Numbered from the stretch's first letter, positions 37,434 to 45,973 are shown. The stretch is 64,000 nucleotides of DNA from an uncultured Rhodobacter sp. (GCA_945952585.1 CAMFII010000003.1:186001-250000), one strand, 5' to 3'. Notes: generated by a model not told the origin, from the letters alone. Translations and numbers: made by a program.

Positions 37434-38783
37434 TCACAGACTTTCCAGAAAGGCGATCAATGCCGCCCGGTCAGGGGGCGGCATAGCAATGACCCTGTTT
37501 CGGGCCGCCTCCGCCTCGCCACCATGCCAGAGGACGGCCTCGAGAAGCGTCCTTGCACGGCCATCGTGCAGAAAGCGGGTCTGACCGCTTACCGCTTCAG
37601 TCAGGCCGATTCCCCAAAGCGGCGGCGTGCGCCATTCGTTTCCGCTTGCGAGGCCCTCCGACATGCCGTCGGAAAGACCCGGTCCCATGTCATGCAGCAA
37701 GAGGTCGGTGTAAGGCCGGACAGAAATCGTCGTGCCCTGCATCGGAGGGCGGAACCGGAACTCGGGGACGTGACAGGTGCTGCAGCCTGCCTCGGCAAAG
37801 ACGGCCTCACCATGCTGCACCCGGGAAGATGCCAGATCGCGGCGCGGGGGGACGGCAAGGGAAGCGGTGTAGAAGGTCAGATCATCGAGGCTCTTGCTGC
37901 CGACCTCCCTCTGATCGGTGGCGTCCGGTGTCTCTCCGGCGGGGGCCGCCCGACAGGTCAGTTCGGCTTTGGTGCAGTCGCCCCACGCCTCCGGATCCAG
38001 CTTGCTCGAAAGGCCGAGGTCGAGCAGGAGTGCCGTTGCCGTCTGCTGGCGCAGATCGACCGACCCGGCCTTGAGGCCGAACCTGCCCAGTTCTCTTTCT
38101 CCGGCGGGGTTAGCCGGGAAATTGGCCTTCCCCGAGATGCCGTCGCCATCGCGGTCCTCGGGATCGGCATTCGCGAGGATCAAAGGCGCCGGGATTTCGG
38201 CAAGCAGGCCCAAGCCGATCAGCGGCGGGGCGTTGCGCGGAGACACTTCCGTTTCCGGGTGCAACGGACCGAATGCTGGGAAAGTGATCCTGTAGAGCGG
38301 CTCTCGCAGCACGACCGGTGGTTCGTCGCGGATGGGAATCCGGACCTCGCGATAGGTCACGCTGATGCGGCCCTCCGGCGAAAGGCCGGGGGTCGTCAGC
38401 GTCTGAAGCTGCCGACCATAAGTTGGCTCGGGCTCACCGTCGCGCGAAAGACGCAGGACAAACCCCGCTCCCAGGTCAGCCGCATCCTCAGGAGGACGGC
38501 CGCGCCCGTCGCGCAGATGGCAGGATTGGCAACTGCGGGCGTTGAACAGTGGGCCAAGGCCATCGGAGTCCGGATAGGCCGAAGGCGCAGCGACCCAGAG
38601 CTTGCGGAACAGCAGATTGCCGGCGCGAAAACGGGAAAGACCTTGGGCATCGAGCGATGGCGCGGGCTGCGAGAAGGCATTGCGCTGCGCCAAGGAGGCG
38701 TCTTCGGCCGACAGCATGGCCGGCCACGACAAGGCGATCGTGGCCGGAAGGATCATCGAGATGGATGTGGTTCGCCAGCCCAT
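37434..38783 (-). CDS. Di-heme oxidoreductase family (DHOR, DUF1111) periplasmic cytochrome
   Basis: 449 residues with an N-terminal export signal (MILPATIALSWPAMLSAED). Two c-type heme sites are visible: C85-Q-S-C-H89, followed by RDGRGRPP, and a second CSTCH about residue 335, followed by VPEFRF. GPLFNARSC and FLHDGRARTLLEAVLWHGGEAE are DHOR hallmarks. The family is often next to imelysin-type iron-uptake genes, but no imelysin gene is present here. It follows bfr by 12 bp and appears to be the last gene of the hemP-bfd-bfr operon. A periplasmic redox role in iron handling is inferred. The start at 38783 has no clear Shine-Dalgarno; an ATG at 38756 is possible. Confidence 0.85.
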   Translation of the reverse strand: MGWRTTSISMILPATIALSWPAMLSAEDASLAQRNAFSQPAPSLDAQGLSRFRAGNLLFRKLWVAAPSAYPDSDGLGPLFNARSCQSCHLRDGRGRPPEDAADLGAGFVLRLSRDGEPEPTYGRQLQTLTTPGLSPEGRISVTYREVRIPIRDEPPVVLREPLYRITFPAFGPLHPETEVSPRNAPPLIGLGLLAEIPAPLILANADPEDRDGDGISGKANFPANPAGERELGRFGLKAGSVDLRQQTATALLLDLGLSSKLDPEAWGDCTKAELTCRAAPAGETPDATDQREVGSKSLDDLTFYTASLAVPPRRDLASSRVQHGEAVFAEAGCSTCHVPEFRFRPPMQGTTISVRPYTDLLLHDMGPGLSDGMSEGLASGNEWRTPPLWGIGLTEAVSGQTRFLHDGRARTLLEAVLWHGGEAEAARNRVIAMPPPDRAALIAFLESL

Positions 38784-38795
38784 CGGGCGCGGCGA

Positions 38796-39284
38796 TCAGG
38801 ACTCGGCCTGGTTCGCCGGTTTGGCGTTCAGAAGGCCGTAGCGCTCGGCACCGAGGCGGTCGAAAAGGCCAAGCTGCGTTTCGAGGAAATCAATGTGGCC
38901 TTCCTCGTCGGCGATCAGGCTTTCGAACAGCGCCTTCGAGACATAGTCGCCGACCTTTTCGCAATGGTTGCGTGCCTCGATGTAGAGCTTCCGGGCGTCA
39001 TGTTCGCCAGCGAGGTCGGCCTCGAGCGTTTCGCGGATGTTCTGGCCGATCCGGAGGGCATCGAGCCGTTGCAGGTTAGGATGGCCCTCAAGGAAGATGA
39101 TGCGTGCGATCAGGCGGTCGGCATGATGCATCTCCTCGATGCTTTCGGCGCGCGACTTGTCGGCGAGATGGCCGTAGCCCCAATCTTCCTGCAAACGATA
39201 ATGCAACCAGTACTGGCTTACGGCCGTCAATTCAGACCTGAGTGCCGAGTTGAGATACTCGACGACCTTGGCATCACCCTTCAT
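38796..39284 (-). CDS. bfr: Bacterioferritin
   Basis: 162 residues, standard length. It forms the 24-subunit heme-containing iron-storage shell. Ferroxidase ligands are E18 (LRSELTAV), E51 and H54 in [11 protein letters not shown]94, E127 and H130 in [10 protein letters not shown]52 in EEMHH is the heme axial methionine, so this subunit can bind heme. It overlaps bfd by 4 bp (ATGA) and is transcribed with hemP and bfd. Confidence 0.97.
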   Translation of the reverse strand: MKGDAKVVEYLNSALRSELTAVSQYWLHYRLQEDWGYGHLADKSRAESIEEMHHADRLIARIIFLEGHPNLQRLDALRIGQNIRETLEADLAGEHDARKLYIEARNHCEKVGDYVSKALFESLIADEEGHIDFLETQLGLFDRLGAERYGLLNAKPANQAES

Positions 39285-39529
39285 TGTGCTCCCTCTCTCT
39301 TCCTGACACCGGCCCTAAGTCCACGCAGGTCTGCTGGTATTTCGAAACTGGCATCGCTGCGCATGGTTTCAAGGAAAATCGGCATGCAGCCGCCGCAGTC
39401 CGCCCGCTTGCCGAGCGCGCGATAGACTTTGCCTGCAGTGATCACAGTCGAGGCGTCTGCGGCCCGCATCCAGCGAACGGCGGCGCGGATGTCGGTGTCG
39501 GTGATGGCATGGCAGTGGCAGACGATCAT
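39281..39529 (-). CDS. bfd: Bacterioferritin-associated ferredoxin
   Basis: 82 residues, slightly longer than the about 64-residue E. coli protein because of a charged tail. The [2Fe-2S] cysteines are C4 and C6 (CHC) and the C-x2-C in DCGGCMP. Bfd binds bacterioferritin and passes electrons in for iron release. The position immediately before bfr with a 4-bp overlap confirms the assignment. Confidence 0.93.
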   Translation of the reverse strand: MIVCHCHAITDTDIRAAVRWMRAADASTVITAGKVYRALGKRADCGGCMPIFLETMRSDASFEIPADLRGLRAGVRKREGAQ

Positions 39530-39567
39530 CGCAGGTTGTCTCTTGCCGGGCAGTGCTGGTGGCGTGC

Positions 39568-39750
39568 TTATTTCGTCAGGATCAGTTTTCCGGCGCGGGT
39601 GATGCGCAGGAAATAGATCTGGCCGTTCAGGGCGATCCGGGCCTGCGATCCGCCGCGCGTCAGTTGTTCGGCGTCATGCAGGGGCAGCTCCTGGGTCACA
39701 GACCGCAACGGCGGCAGGGGAAGCTGCGAGGGGTCGATCCGGGCGTTCAT
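39568..39750 (-). CDS. hemP: Hemin uptake protein HemP/HmuP
   Basis: 60 residues from the ATG at 39750, chosen because GGAGA is 8 nt upstream; an ATG at 39765 has almost no spacing to its purine run. The conserved C-terminal core QARIALNGQIYFLRITRAGKLILTK is the HemP signature. In rhizobia this small protein is an activator of heme-uptake genes. It is first of the hemP-bfd-bfr-DHOR operon and lies 89 bp downstream of a large inverted repeat. Confidence 0.9.
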   Translation of the reverse strand: MNARIDPSQLPLPPLRSVTQELPLHDAEQLTRGGSQARIALNGQIYFLRITRAGKLILTK

Positions 39751-39838
39751 CTGCGGAGTCTCCATCCTGTATGGGAGCGGTCAAAGGCGCGGCATTGGAT
39801 CCGGGCTCACCGAATGGCTGGCTGGGCTGGCTAAACCT

Positions 39839-39879
39839 GACAAAAAGAATATGGCTTGTAAAGACTGATTCTTTTTGTC
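39839..39879. promoter_or_regulatory. Perfect 12-bp inverted repeat upstream of hemP, candidate iron-responsive operator
   Basis: GACAAAAAGAAT (39839-39850) and its exact complement (39868-39879) flank a 17-bp centre. The arms are AT-rich in a GC-rich genome. The site lies between the trhO 3' end and hemP. Centre-to-centre distance of the arms is 29 bp, close to three helical turns. It could bind an iron regulator such as Irr, RirA or Fur, or be a terminator of trhO; there is no clean U-run on the minus strand, which favours an operator. Confidence 0.6.
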
Positions 39880-39896
39880 GGCATTCGGTTGGACGG

Positions 39897-40808
39897 TCAG
39901 CCGGCGGCGGGCCCTAGGTGGCGCTGTCCACGACTTTCCGCGAGCGCCATCTGCCGGTGCCGCTCGCGGAACCGGATGCGGTCCTCGTCGGTGTACTCGT
40001 CCGCGCAGGCAGGGCAGCAGACGCCTTCCTCAAAAGCGGGGTGGCTGCGATCCTGTTCGCTCACCGGGCGGCGGCACGCACCGCAGGTGGTCAGACGACC
40101 TGGAACAAGACCGTGACCGACCGAGACCCGCTGGTCGAAGACAAAGCACTCGCCCTGCCACAGGCTCTGATCCTGAGGAATATCCTCGAGGTATTTCAGT
40201 ATCCCGCCCTTGAGGTGGAAGACCTCGGCTTCGCCCTGACCGAGAAGCCAGTTCGTCGACTTCTCGCAGCGGATGCCGCCGGTGCAGAACATGGCAATGC
40301 GCTTGCCCTCGAACCGTGCGCGGTTCTCGGCCCACCAGTCCGGAAACTGGCGGAAACTGTCGGTGCCGGGATCAATGGCGCCCGCGAAGGTGCCGATCGC
40401 CACCTCATAGGCATTGCGGGTGTCGATGACCACCACATCGGGTTGCCGGATCAGGTCGTTCCAGTCTTCGGGCCGGACATAACGGCCGACCTTCGCGTTG
40501 GGATCGACATCGGGCTGTCCCATGGTGACGATCTCGCGCTTGAGCCGCACTTTCATCCGGCCAAACGGCATGGCCTCGGCGTGGCTCTCCTTCCACTCGA
40601 TATCGGCACAGCCCGGAAGGGCGCGGATATGGGCCAGGAGCCGGTCGATCCCCTCGCGTGGACCGGCGACCGTTCCGTTGATCCCCTCGGGCGCAAGCAG
40701 AAGCGTGCCGCGAACGCCCTCTGCCTCGCATAGAGCGAGAAGCGGGACGCGAAGGGCTGCGGGGTCCTCGAAGCGGGCGAATTGGTAAAGCGCGGCAACG
40801 GTCAGCAT
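39897..40808 (-). CDS. trhO: Oxygen-dependent tRNA uridine(34) hydroxylase, rhodanese family (YceA)
   Basis: 303 residues. TrhO hydroxylates U34 of certain tRNAs to 5-hydroxyuridine using O2. The N-terminal acylphosphatase-like domain (ALYQFARFEDP, EGINGTVAG) is followed by a rhodanese domain. The active loop is CTGGIRCEKSTNWLL and contains the essential cysteine. After that CGACRRPVSEQD and CCPACADEY give a zinc-finger-like C-terminus. I chose the ATG at 40808, where homology starts; a longer frame to 40955 would overlap divergent pncA. It diverges from pncA by 115 bp. Confidence 0.93.
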   Translation of the reverse strand: MLTVAALYQFARFEDPAALRVPLLALCEAEGVRGTLLLAPEGINGTVAGPREGIDRLLAHIRALPGCADIEWKESHAEAMPFGRMKVRLKREIVTMGQPDVDPNAKVGRYVRPEDWNDLIRQPDVVVIDTRNAYEVAIGTFAGAIDPGTDSFRQFPDWWAENRARFEGKRIAMFCTGGIRCEKSTNWLLGQGEAEVFHLKGGILKYLEDIPQDQSLWQGECFVFDQRVSVGHGLVPGRLTTCGACRRPVSEQDRSHPAFEEGVCCPACADEYTDEDRIRFRERHRQMALAESRGQRHLGPAAG

Positions 40809-40923
40809 GGGGCGCTGTTTGAACCTGCGCCAGCTGCTTCGCAAGTCCCTGTTCCGGCAGCGCGGCTTGACGCCTCGCCCCCCCACCCTTACGCAGATTC
40901 GGGAAATCCATGCGGAGGGCGTC

Positions 40924-41532
40924 ATGAGAGCTGCGAACGAGGCGCTCCTTGTCATCGATATTCAGAACGATTTCTGTCCCGGCGGCGCGTTGGCCGTGGC
41001 AGAGGGCGACCTGATCATTCCTCAGGTGAACGCGCTTCTGAAGGAGTTCCACGTCCGGGTCCTGACCCAGGACTGGCATCCCGCGAACCATTCCTCCTTT
41101 GCCGCCAATCACCCCGGCGCGGCTCCGTTCAGCATGGTCGAGATGGATTATGGCCCGCAGGTGCTGTGGCCGGTTCATTGCGTTCAGGGCTCGGCCGGCG
41201 CCGAGTTTCATGCCGGTCTCGACGTGGATCGTGCAGACCTCATCATCCGCAAGGGCTTCCGCGCGGCGATCGACAGCTATTCGGGTTTTTACGAGAATGA
41301 TCGGGTCACCCCGACCGGGCTGGACGGCTACCTCCGGTCGCGCGGGGTAACTGCGGTGACCATCGTCGGCCTGGCCACAGATTTCTGCGTCGCATATTCG
41401 GCGCTGGACGCCGTGGGACATGGGTTCCGGACCACTGTCATCGAAAGTGCCTGCCGAGCGATTGACTTGAACGGTTCGCTCGAAGATGCCCGGCAGCAGA
41501 TGCTGGCGGCGGGCGTGCTGCTGGAGCCCTGA
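40924..41532 (+). CDS. pncA: Nicotinamidase
   Basis: 202 residues. It deamidates nicotinamide to nicotinate. The Asp-Lys-Cys triad is in [14 protein letters not shown] and ATDFCVAYS. The metal-binding [10 protein letters not shown] and the WPVHCVQGS loop are typical. I chose the ATG at 40924, with GGAGG at 40914-40918; the frame is open to 40807. The pncB ATG follows the stop by one base, so the two salvage enzymes are probably coupled. Confidence 0.95.
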   Translation: MRAANEALLVIDIQNDFCPGGALAVAEGDLIIPQVNALLKEFHVRVLTQDWHPANHSSFAANHPGAAPFSMVEMDYGPQVLWPVHCVQGSAGAEFHAGLDVDRADLIIRKGFRAAIDSYSGFYENDRVTPTGLDGYLRSRGVTAVTIVGLATDFCVAYSALDAVGHGFRTTVIESACRAIDLNGSLEDARQQMLAAGVLLEP

Positions 41533-41533
41533 G

Positions 41534-42826
41534 ATGGTCGATATCGCCACCCGCGTCTATAACCACAAATGGAAGATCGACCCGATCGTCCGGTCGCTGA
41601 TTGACACCGACTTCTACAAGCTGCTGATGTGTCAGTCGATTTTCCGAAATCGGCCTGACACAAATGTCGAGTTTTCCCTCATAAACCGCTCCACGAAGAT
41701 CCGGCTGGCCGAATTGATCGACGAGGGAGAACTGCGCGAACAGCTGGATCATGTCCGCACGTTGCGGCTGTCGCGCGGGGAAAGCACCTGGCTGCGCGGC
41801 AACACCTTCTACGGTAAGCGGCAGATGTTCCGCCCCGACTTCATGGAATGGTTCGAGCATCTCCAGCTTCCGCCTTACCATCTGGAAAAGCGCGACGGCC
41901 AGTATGAGCTGACCTTCGAAGGTCGCTGGCCGGAAGTGATGCTGTGGGAAATCCCGGCCATCGCCATCATCATGGAACTGCGCAGCAGGGCCGTTCTGGA
42001 AAAGCTCGGCCGCTTCGAGTTGCAGGTGCTCTATGCCCGCGCGATGACCAAGCTGTGGGAGAAGATCGAGCATCTGCGTCAGATCGAGGGCTTGCGGATC
42101 GCCGATTTCGGCACGCGGCGACGGCATTCCTTCCTGTGGCAGGACTGGTGCGTGCAGGCGATGATCGAAGGGTTGGAAGCCAAGTTCACCGGCACCTCCA
42201 ATTGCCTGATCGCCATGCGCCGCGAGGTGGAGGCGATCGGCACCAATGCCCATGAACTGCCCATGGTCTATGCCGCATTGGCGGAGACCGATGCCGAGCT
42301 GGCCGAGGCGCCCTACCGCGTGCTTGCCGACTGGCATGAAGAGCATGAAGGCAATCTGCGCATCATCCTGCCCGACACCTACGGCACCGAGGGCTTCCTG
42401 CGGAACGCGCCCGACTGGCTGGCCAGCTGGACAGGCATCCGCATCGATTCCGGCGATCCTGCCACGGGCGCCGAGATCGCGATCAAGTGGTGGCAAGAGC
42501 GTGGGGAAGACCCGCGGCAGAAGCTGGTCATCTTCTCTGACGGTCTCGATGTCGAGAAGATCGAGGAACTGCACCGCCGTTTCGCCGGCCGGGTAAAGGT
42601 CAGCTTCGGCTGGGGCACGATGCTGACCAACGATTTCCGCGGTCTTGTTCCGGGCGACGAACTGGCGCCATTCAGCCTGGTCTGCAAGGCGGTTTCGGCC
42701 AATGGCCGGCCCACGGTGAAGCTATCGGACAACCCCAACAAGGCGATGGGACCGGCCGACGAGATCGAGCGTTACAAGCGGGTCTTCGGCGTCGGCAAGC
42801 AGGTCGCGGCCGAGGTCGTGGTCTAG
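41534..42826 (+). CDS. pncB: Nicotinate phosphoribosyltransferase
   Basis: 430 residues. It converts nicotinate to nicotinate mononucleotide for NAD synthesis, using the product of PncA. Markers are [16 protein letters not shown] at the start, the autophosphorylated-His region [25 protein letters not shown] and [10 protein letters not shown]. The ATG at 41534 uses GGAG within the pncA 3' end. The stop codon is shared in a CTAG palindrome with the convergent arfB stop, a 4-bp tail overlap. Confidence 0.96.
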   Translation: MVDIATRVYNHKWKIDPIVRSLIDTDFYKLLMCQSIFRNRPDTNVEFSLINRSTKIRLAELIDEGELREQLDHVRTLRLSRGESTWLRGNTFYGKRQMFRPDFMEWFEHLQLPPYHLEKRDGQYELTFEGRWPEVMLWEIPAIAIIMELRSRAVLEKLGRFELQVLYARAMTKLWEKIEHLRQIEGLRIADFGTRRRHSFLWQDWCVQAMIEGLEAKFTGTSNCLIAMRREVEAIGTNAHELPMVYAALAETDAELAEAPYRVLADWHEEHEGNLRIILPDTYGTEGFLRNAPDWLASWTGIRIDSGDPATGAEIAIKWWQERGEDPRQKLVIFSDGLDVEKIEELHRRFAGRVKVSFGWGTMLTNDFRGLVPGDELAPFSLVCKAVSANGRPTVKLSDNPNKAMGPADEIERYKRVFGVGKQVAAEVVV

Positions 42827-43245
42827 TCTTCAGCCTTCGGCGCGGCACGCCCGGCCTTGATTTCAGACCGGACGGCCTTCGCTTCCAGCCGCCGACGCTG
42901 GCTGCCAAGTGTGGGTTTCGTCGCGATCCGGCGCTTTGGCGCGACCAGCGCCTGACGGATCATCTCAACCAGTCGCTCGCGGGCAAGCTCGCGGTTGCGG
43001 ATCTGGCTGCGGGTTTCCTCGGCACGGATCACGATGGCGCCATCGGTTGTCCAGCGCCGCCCGGCGAGCCGCTTCAGCCGTGCTTTCACCGGGCTGGTCA
43101 GATGCGGCGAGCGTTCCGCCTCGAATCGCAATTCAACAGCCGTCTCGACCTTGTTCACATTCTGCCCACCGGGGCCCGACGAGCGAGAGAACGTCTCGGT
43201 CAGTTCCCAGTCGGCGATGGTCAGGGTGTCGGTGATCCGCAGCAT
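42823..43245 (-). CDS. arfB: Alternative ribosome-rescue peptidyl-tRNA hydrolase ArfB (YaeJ)
   Basis: 140 residues. ArfB releases peptides from ribosomes stalled on broken mRNA. The catalytic GGQ loop is in [23 protein letters not shown]. The basic C-terminal tail ([19 protein letters not shown]) is the part that enters the empty mRNA channel, which separates ArfB from full release factors. I chose the ATG at 43245, where homology begins. Upstream on the same strand, a terminator (43276-43302) ends the small unit at 43375-43495, so arfB needs its own promoter or read-through. Confidence 0.93.
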   Translation of the reverse strand: MLRITDTLTIADWELTETFSRSSGPGGQNVNKVETAVELRFEAERSPHLTSPVKARLKRLAGRRWTTDGAIVIRAEETRSQIRNRELARERLVEMIRQALVAPKRRIATKPTLGSQRRRLEAKAVRSEIKAGRAAPKAED

Positions 43246-43275
43246 GCGCAGGTTTCCGGGACGGTCGTCCACAAG

Positions 43276-43302
43276 AGAAAGGGTCGCCCCGCGAGGCGAC
43301 CC
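43276..43302 (-). terminator. Intrinsic terminator of the small transcription unit upstream of arfB
   Basis: Minus-strand reading: an 8-bp perfect GC-rich stem (43295-43302 with 43281-43288), a 6-nt loop, then TTTCTCTT. It lies about 75 nt after the 18-codon ORF. Confidence 0.75.
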
Positions 43303-43374
43303 CTTCCGAGTTCAAGGAGATGGGCCAGTTAGGTTTCAAGCCCAATCGCTGGTCTGTTCACACGGGGGCTGCCC

Positions 43375-43431
43375 CTAGCAAACACTCCCTCCGACTGTCC
43401 CGACACCTCTCTCCAATATCCCTCTAGACAC
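43375..43431 (-). CDS. Putative 18-aa peptide behind an extreme Shine-Dalgarno, or small structured RNA
   Basis: GTG at 43431, stop TAG at 43375-43377; product MSRGILERGVGTVGGSVC. The core GGAGG is 7 nt from this GTG, and the flanking 17 nt (43431-43447) are exactly complementary to the conserved 3' end of 16S rRNA. A GGGG/CCCC hairpin begins at the stop codon and a second stem (TGGGC/GCCCA) follows. A 36-codon alternative frame (43329-43439, GTG start) exists, but its start lies inside the Shine-Dalgarno. I do not recognise the peptide. The unit could instead be a regulatory RNA that titrates or recruits 30S subunits. Confidence 0.45.
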   Translation of the reverse strand: MSRGILERGVGTVGGSVC

Positions 43432-43495
43432 TGGATCACCTCCTTTCAATGGGTTGCCGATATACGAATCGTGCCACAGATTTTGTGTTTGTCAA
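43431..43495 (-). promoter_or_regulatory. Promoter and 16S-tail-complementary ribosome binding site of the small unit
   Basis: On the minus strand TTGACA (43495-43490) is a consensus -35. A weak -10 (ACGATT) follows at 17 bp, putting the start near 43460. Only about 12 nt later comes GAAAGGAGGTGATCCAG, complementary to the whole anti-Shine-Dalgarno tail of 16S rRNA. The promoter begins within 10 bp of the yhhQ stop. Confidence 0.55.
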
Positions 43496-43501
43496 AATCT
43501 T

Positions 43502-44125
43502 TCACGCAACCCTTGCGAGCTTTCTCCGAATGAACAGGCGGAACGGCATCAGTGCAACAAAAGCGATCAACAGCTTTACCAGATAGTCCGCGCAGGCCAG
43601 CGAAACCCACAACGGCAGAACTGGCCCCATGCCCAGAAGGGGGATCACCTCGTTGGCCCAGGCCACATCGTTTGCAGGTTCGAGGAAGCTCAGCTGCGCT
43701 GCGAAAGCGATTGAGAAGAACAGCCCGGTATCCAGCACCGAGCTTATGATCGGCGAAACCAGCGGCGGTTTCCACCAGGCGTCGCGGCGCATTCGGTCGA
43801 AGATGGTCACGTCCATCAGCTGCGACGCGAGGAACGCCGCGCCGGAGCCGAGCGCGACGCGGAAACTGACCAACGGTCCGAACTCGCCCTGGATTTGCGA
43901 GCCGATCAGCGAGCAGACGATGCCGGTAAAGAATCCTGCCACGACGACCTTGCGCGCAGCCGATGCTCCGTGGAAGCGGTTCGTCAACTCGTTCACGAGG
44001 AAGGCGAAGGGATAGGTGAATGCGCCCCAGGTCAGCCATTGGCCGAACAGGAATTGCACGAGGATGTTCGAGGCCACGACGATCGCGGCCATGGCCGCAA
44101 CGGCCGGCAGAAGTTTCTTGTCCAT
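43502..44125 (-). CDS. VUT-family transporter (YhhQ-like, queuosine precursor)
   Basis: 207 residues with about six membrane helices. Family features are ASNILVQFL, WGAFTYPFAFLVNELTNRFHGASAARKVV, RVALGSGAAFLASQLMDVTIFDRMR, and SSVLDTGLFFSIAF. E. coli YhhQ imports preQ0/preQ1 for queuosine tRNA modification; this subgroup is assumed to do the same. No preQ1 riboswitch could be recognised in the 82 bp upstream. It stands alone, followed by the small unit at 43276-43495. Confidence 0.88.
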   Translation of the reverse strand: MDKKLLPAVAAMAAIVVASNILVQFLFGQWLTWGAFTYPFAFLVNELTNRFHGASAARKVVVAGFFTGIVCSLIGSQIQGEFGPLVSFRVALGSGAAFLASQLMDVTIFDRMRRDAWWKPPLVSPIISSVLDTGLFFSIAFAAQLSFLEPANDVAWANEVIPLLGMGPVLPLWVSLACADYLVKLLIAFVALMPFRLFIRRKLARVA

Positions 44126-44207
44126 GTCTGATCCGTTTTGACAAGGTAGCGGAGACTTGACCCCGATCCTCGGGGCGCGCCGCCTTACCGCGCCGGGAAG
44201 GGCAAAG

Positions 44208-45104
44208 TCAATCGGGAAGCCGGACCTCGACCAGTTCGGTGCCGCGCGGGTCGATGAAGTTGTCGTCGGAGACCATCGTTGCCCTCAGGCCTCCATCTGC
44301 GGCCCGCCAAACCGCGACGCTTTCCAGATTGCCGAAGCGGCCGGCATCCGACGTAAAGAGCGTCTCACCGGGAAGGACACGTTCGGCCCCGAACGTGAAT
44401 CGGCGCAATCGCGAGACGAAACCGGCAAGACCGCGGAATTGCCGTTCGATCACGTAGAGCCTGCCGTCGGGTCCGATGTCGGCCCCGGCCGGATAAAAGG
44501 TGGCGTCGACCGGCAGGAACCAGGGCCGATCCCAGACCCCGTTTCGAAACCTGAAAAGCGGCGTCAGCCCGTCGCTGCGGGGCGTTTCTTCCGGCAAGGT
44601 ATAGAGCGTCCCTTCAGCATCGACGGCGAGGGATTCCAGCGACCCGTTCGGTAACAGTTCGACGAAGTCCGGGGCAGAGGGCAGCAATGTGCCGCTTTCG
44701 CCCAGTCCCGGAAAACGCATCACGCGTGCGGGCCCCTCGAACGAGACATAGGCGGTGCCATCGGCAGCAATCGCCAGCCCTTCGCTGTCGCGGCTGTCGG
44801 GGGGCATCGGGGTGCCGCTGATTCCGTTCAGTCCGCGGACCGGCGCAGTAGTGATCCGCTCGATCCGGCCCTGTGGGTCGCGGCTGATATCGGCTTCGAC
44901 CCAGGCGCCCCGGTCTGAGAGGGCGACGAGGTGACGGCCTGCGTCGGTAATCTCAAGCCCCGACCATCCGCCGAAGGAGGGGTCATCGCTGGTCCATCGG
45001 AAGTCGTCGATGAATCCCGGCGGATCGGCGCGGTTCACAACCGTCACCGGACCAAGGGCAAGCAGCAGGCCGGCCCCTAGGGCGAGGCGAGTACGCCGGT
45101 GCAT
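44208..45104 (-). CDS. Esterase-like activity of phytase family protein, exported
   Basis: 298 residues. A short signal or anchor (LALGAGLLLALGPVTVV) is followed by a six-bladed beta-propeller-like chain. Repeated segments such as GWSGLEITDAGRHLVALSDRGAW, DSEGLAIAADGTAYVSFEG, NGSLESLAVDAEGTLYTLPEE, and NLESVAVWRAADGG are characteristic of the phytase-like esterase domain (PF13449). The substrate is unknown. Its start overlaps the mepA 3' end by 28 bp, so it is in an operon with MFS and mepA. Confidence 0.82.
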   Translation of the reverse strand: MHRRTRLALGAGLLLALGPVTVVNRADPPGFIDDFRWTSDDPSFGGWSGLEITDAGRHLVALSDRGAWVEADISRDPQGRIERITTAPVRGLNGISGTPMPPDSRDSEGLAIAADGTAYVSFEGPARVMRFPGLGESGTLLPSAPDFVELLPNGSLESLAVDAEGTLYTLPEETPRSDGLTPLFRFRNGVWDRPWFLPVDATFYPAGADIGPDGRLYVIERQFRGLAGFVSRLRRFTFGAERVLPGETLFTSDAGRFGNLESVAVWRAADGGLRATMVSDDNFIDPRGTELVEVRLPD

Positions 45105-45973
45105 TGCTTGGGCAGATCGGCCATCGTGTATTGCCGCGGGCCGCGCTTGGGGGGCGTCGGCTTGGCCGGCTTGGTGGGTTTGGGCGGATTGAGTGCGTCA
45201 GTGACCCACCAGGTCAACGTCTCGTCGCAACCGTCGCCGCCTTTGGACAGTTCCTTGACCGTCGGCGTCTGGGTCTTGCACAGCGTCGCTCCGGGCGGGC
45301 ATTTCAGCCGGACATGGAAGTGTTCGTCATGGCCCCAGTAAGGGCGGATCTTCTGCAACCATTCCTTGTCCCTGCGCTTTGCCGTCCGGCACAGCTCGAT
45401 CTTCACGGGGGCGGTGACGAAAATGCGGTCGACCCGCGGGTCGGAGGCGGCAAGCTTGAGCACCTCGGCATGGGACTGGGTCCAGTTGCCGTTCAGGCTG
45501 CGCTGGTCGGCGCTGCGGACCGAGATCGAGCTGATCGTTTCGCGCTGCTGCCGGCTCAGGTCCAGCCGCGGTGGCGGCAGCATCCAGATATCGACATCGA
45601 GGCCGATCTGGTGGCTTTGATGCCCCGAGGCGGAGGGGCCGCCACGGGGCTGGCCAATGTCCCCGATATAGAGGCCCTTCCAGCCTGCAGCCTGCACCTT
45701 GGCGCTCAGATCCTCGAGATACTGGATGGTGACCGGCATGCCCCAGTTGCGATTGCGGCTAAGGCGCATCGCCTGCCAAGTCGGCCCGGTTTCGGGCAGT
45801 TCCACGAATCCGGCGCCGCAGCCACGTTCATAACTGCCGATCGGCATCGGCAACTGGTCTGACGGCGTATCGACGGCCCCGAACAGCTGTGTGGCAAGCG
45901 GTGCCGCGCTGGCCGGCGCACCGGCAAGCAGCGATGCGAGGGCGAGGCGAATGATCCGGCTGCGCATCGTCAT
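45077..45973 (-). CDS. mepA: Penicillin-insensitive murein endopeptidase
   Basis: 298 residues with a signal peptide (MRSRIIRLALASLLAGAPASA). MepA cleaves D-Ala-meso-DAP cross-links in the periplasm. The LAS-type zinc site is recognised from GGPSASGHQSHQIGLDVDIW (His and Asp ligands) and the later WGHDEHFHVRLKCP. GSYERGCGAGFVELPETGP is the usual N-terminal segment. Six cysteines suggest disulfides, as in E. coli MepA. The start overlaps the MFS stop (ATGA). Confidence 0.95.
   Translation of the reverse strand: MTMRSRIIRLALASLLAGAPASAAPLATQLFGAVDTPSDQLPMPIGSYERGCGAGFVELPETGPTWQAMRLSRNRNWGMPVTIQYLEDLSAKVQAAGWKGLYIGDIGQPRGGPSASGHQSHQIGLDVDIWMLPPPRLDLSRQQRETISSISVRSADQRSLNGNWTQSHAEVLKLAASDPRVDRIFVTAPVKIELCRTAKRRDKEWLQKIRPYWGHDEHFHVRLKCPPGATLCKTQTPTVKELSKGGDGCDETLTWWVTDALNPPKPTKPAKPTPPKRGPRQYTMADLPKQCTGVLASP

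Noticed and set aside
43431-43447. Possible 3' end of a 16S rRNA gene on the plus strand
   Set aside because: Only 17 nt match the conserved tail; the preceding sequence has no rRNA similarity and no 23S or tRNA follows. Its complement works as a ribosome-binding site on the minus strand.
43446-44144. 232-residue frame overlapping the YhhQ-like gene
   Set aside because: It is a frame-shifted shadow of the membrane protein gene with no domain.
44126-44207. preQ1 riboswitch upstream of the YhhQ-like transporter
   Set aside because: Only a 6-bp CCCCGA/TCGGGG hairpin is visible; no preQ1 aptamer consensus could be placed.
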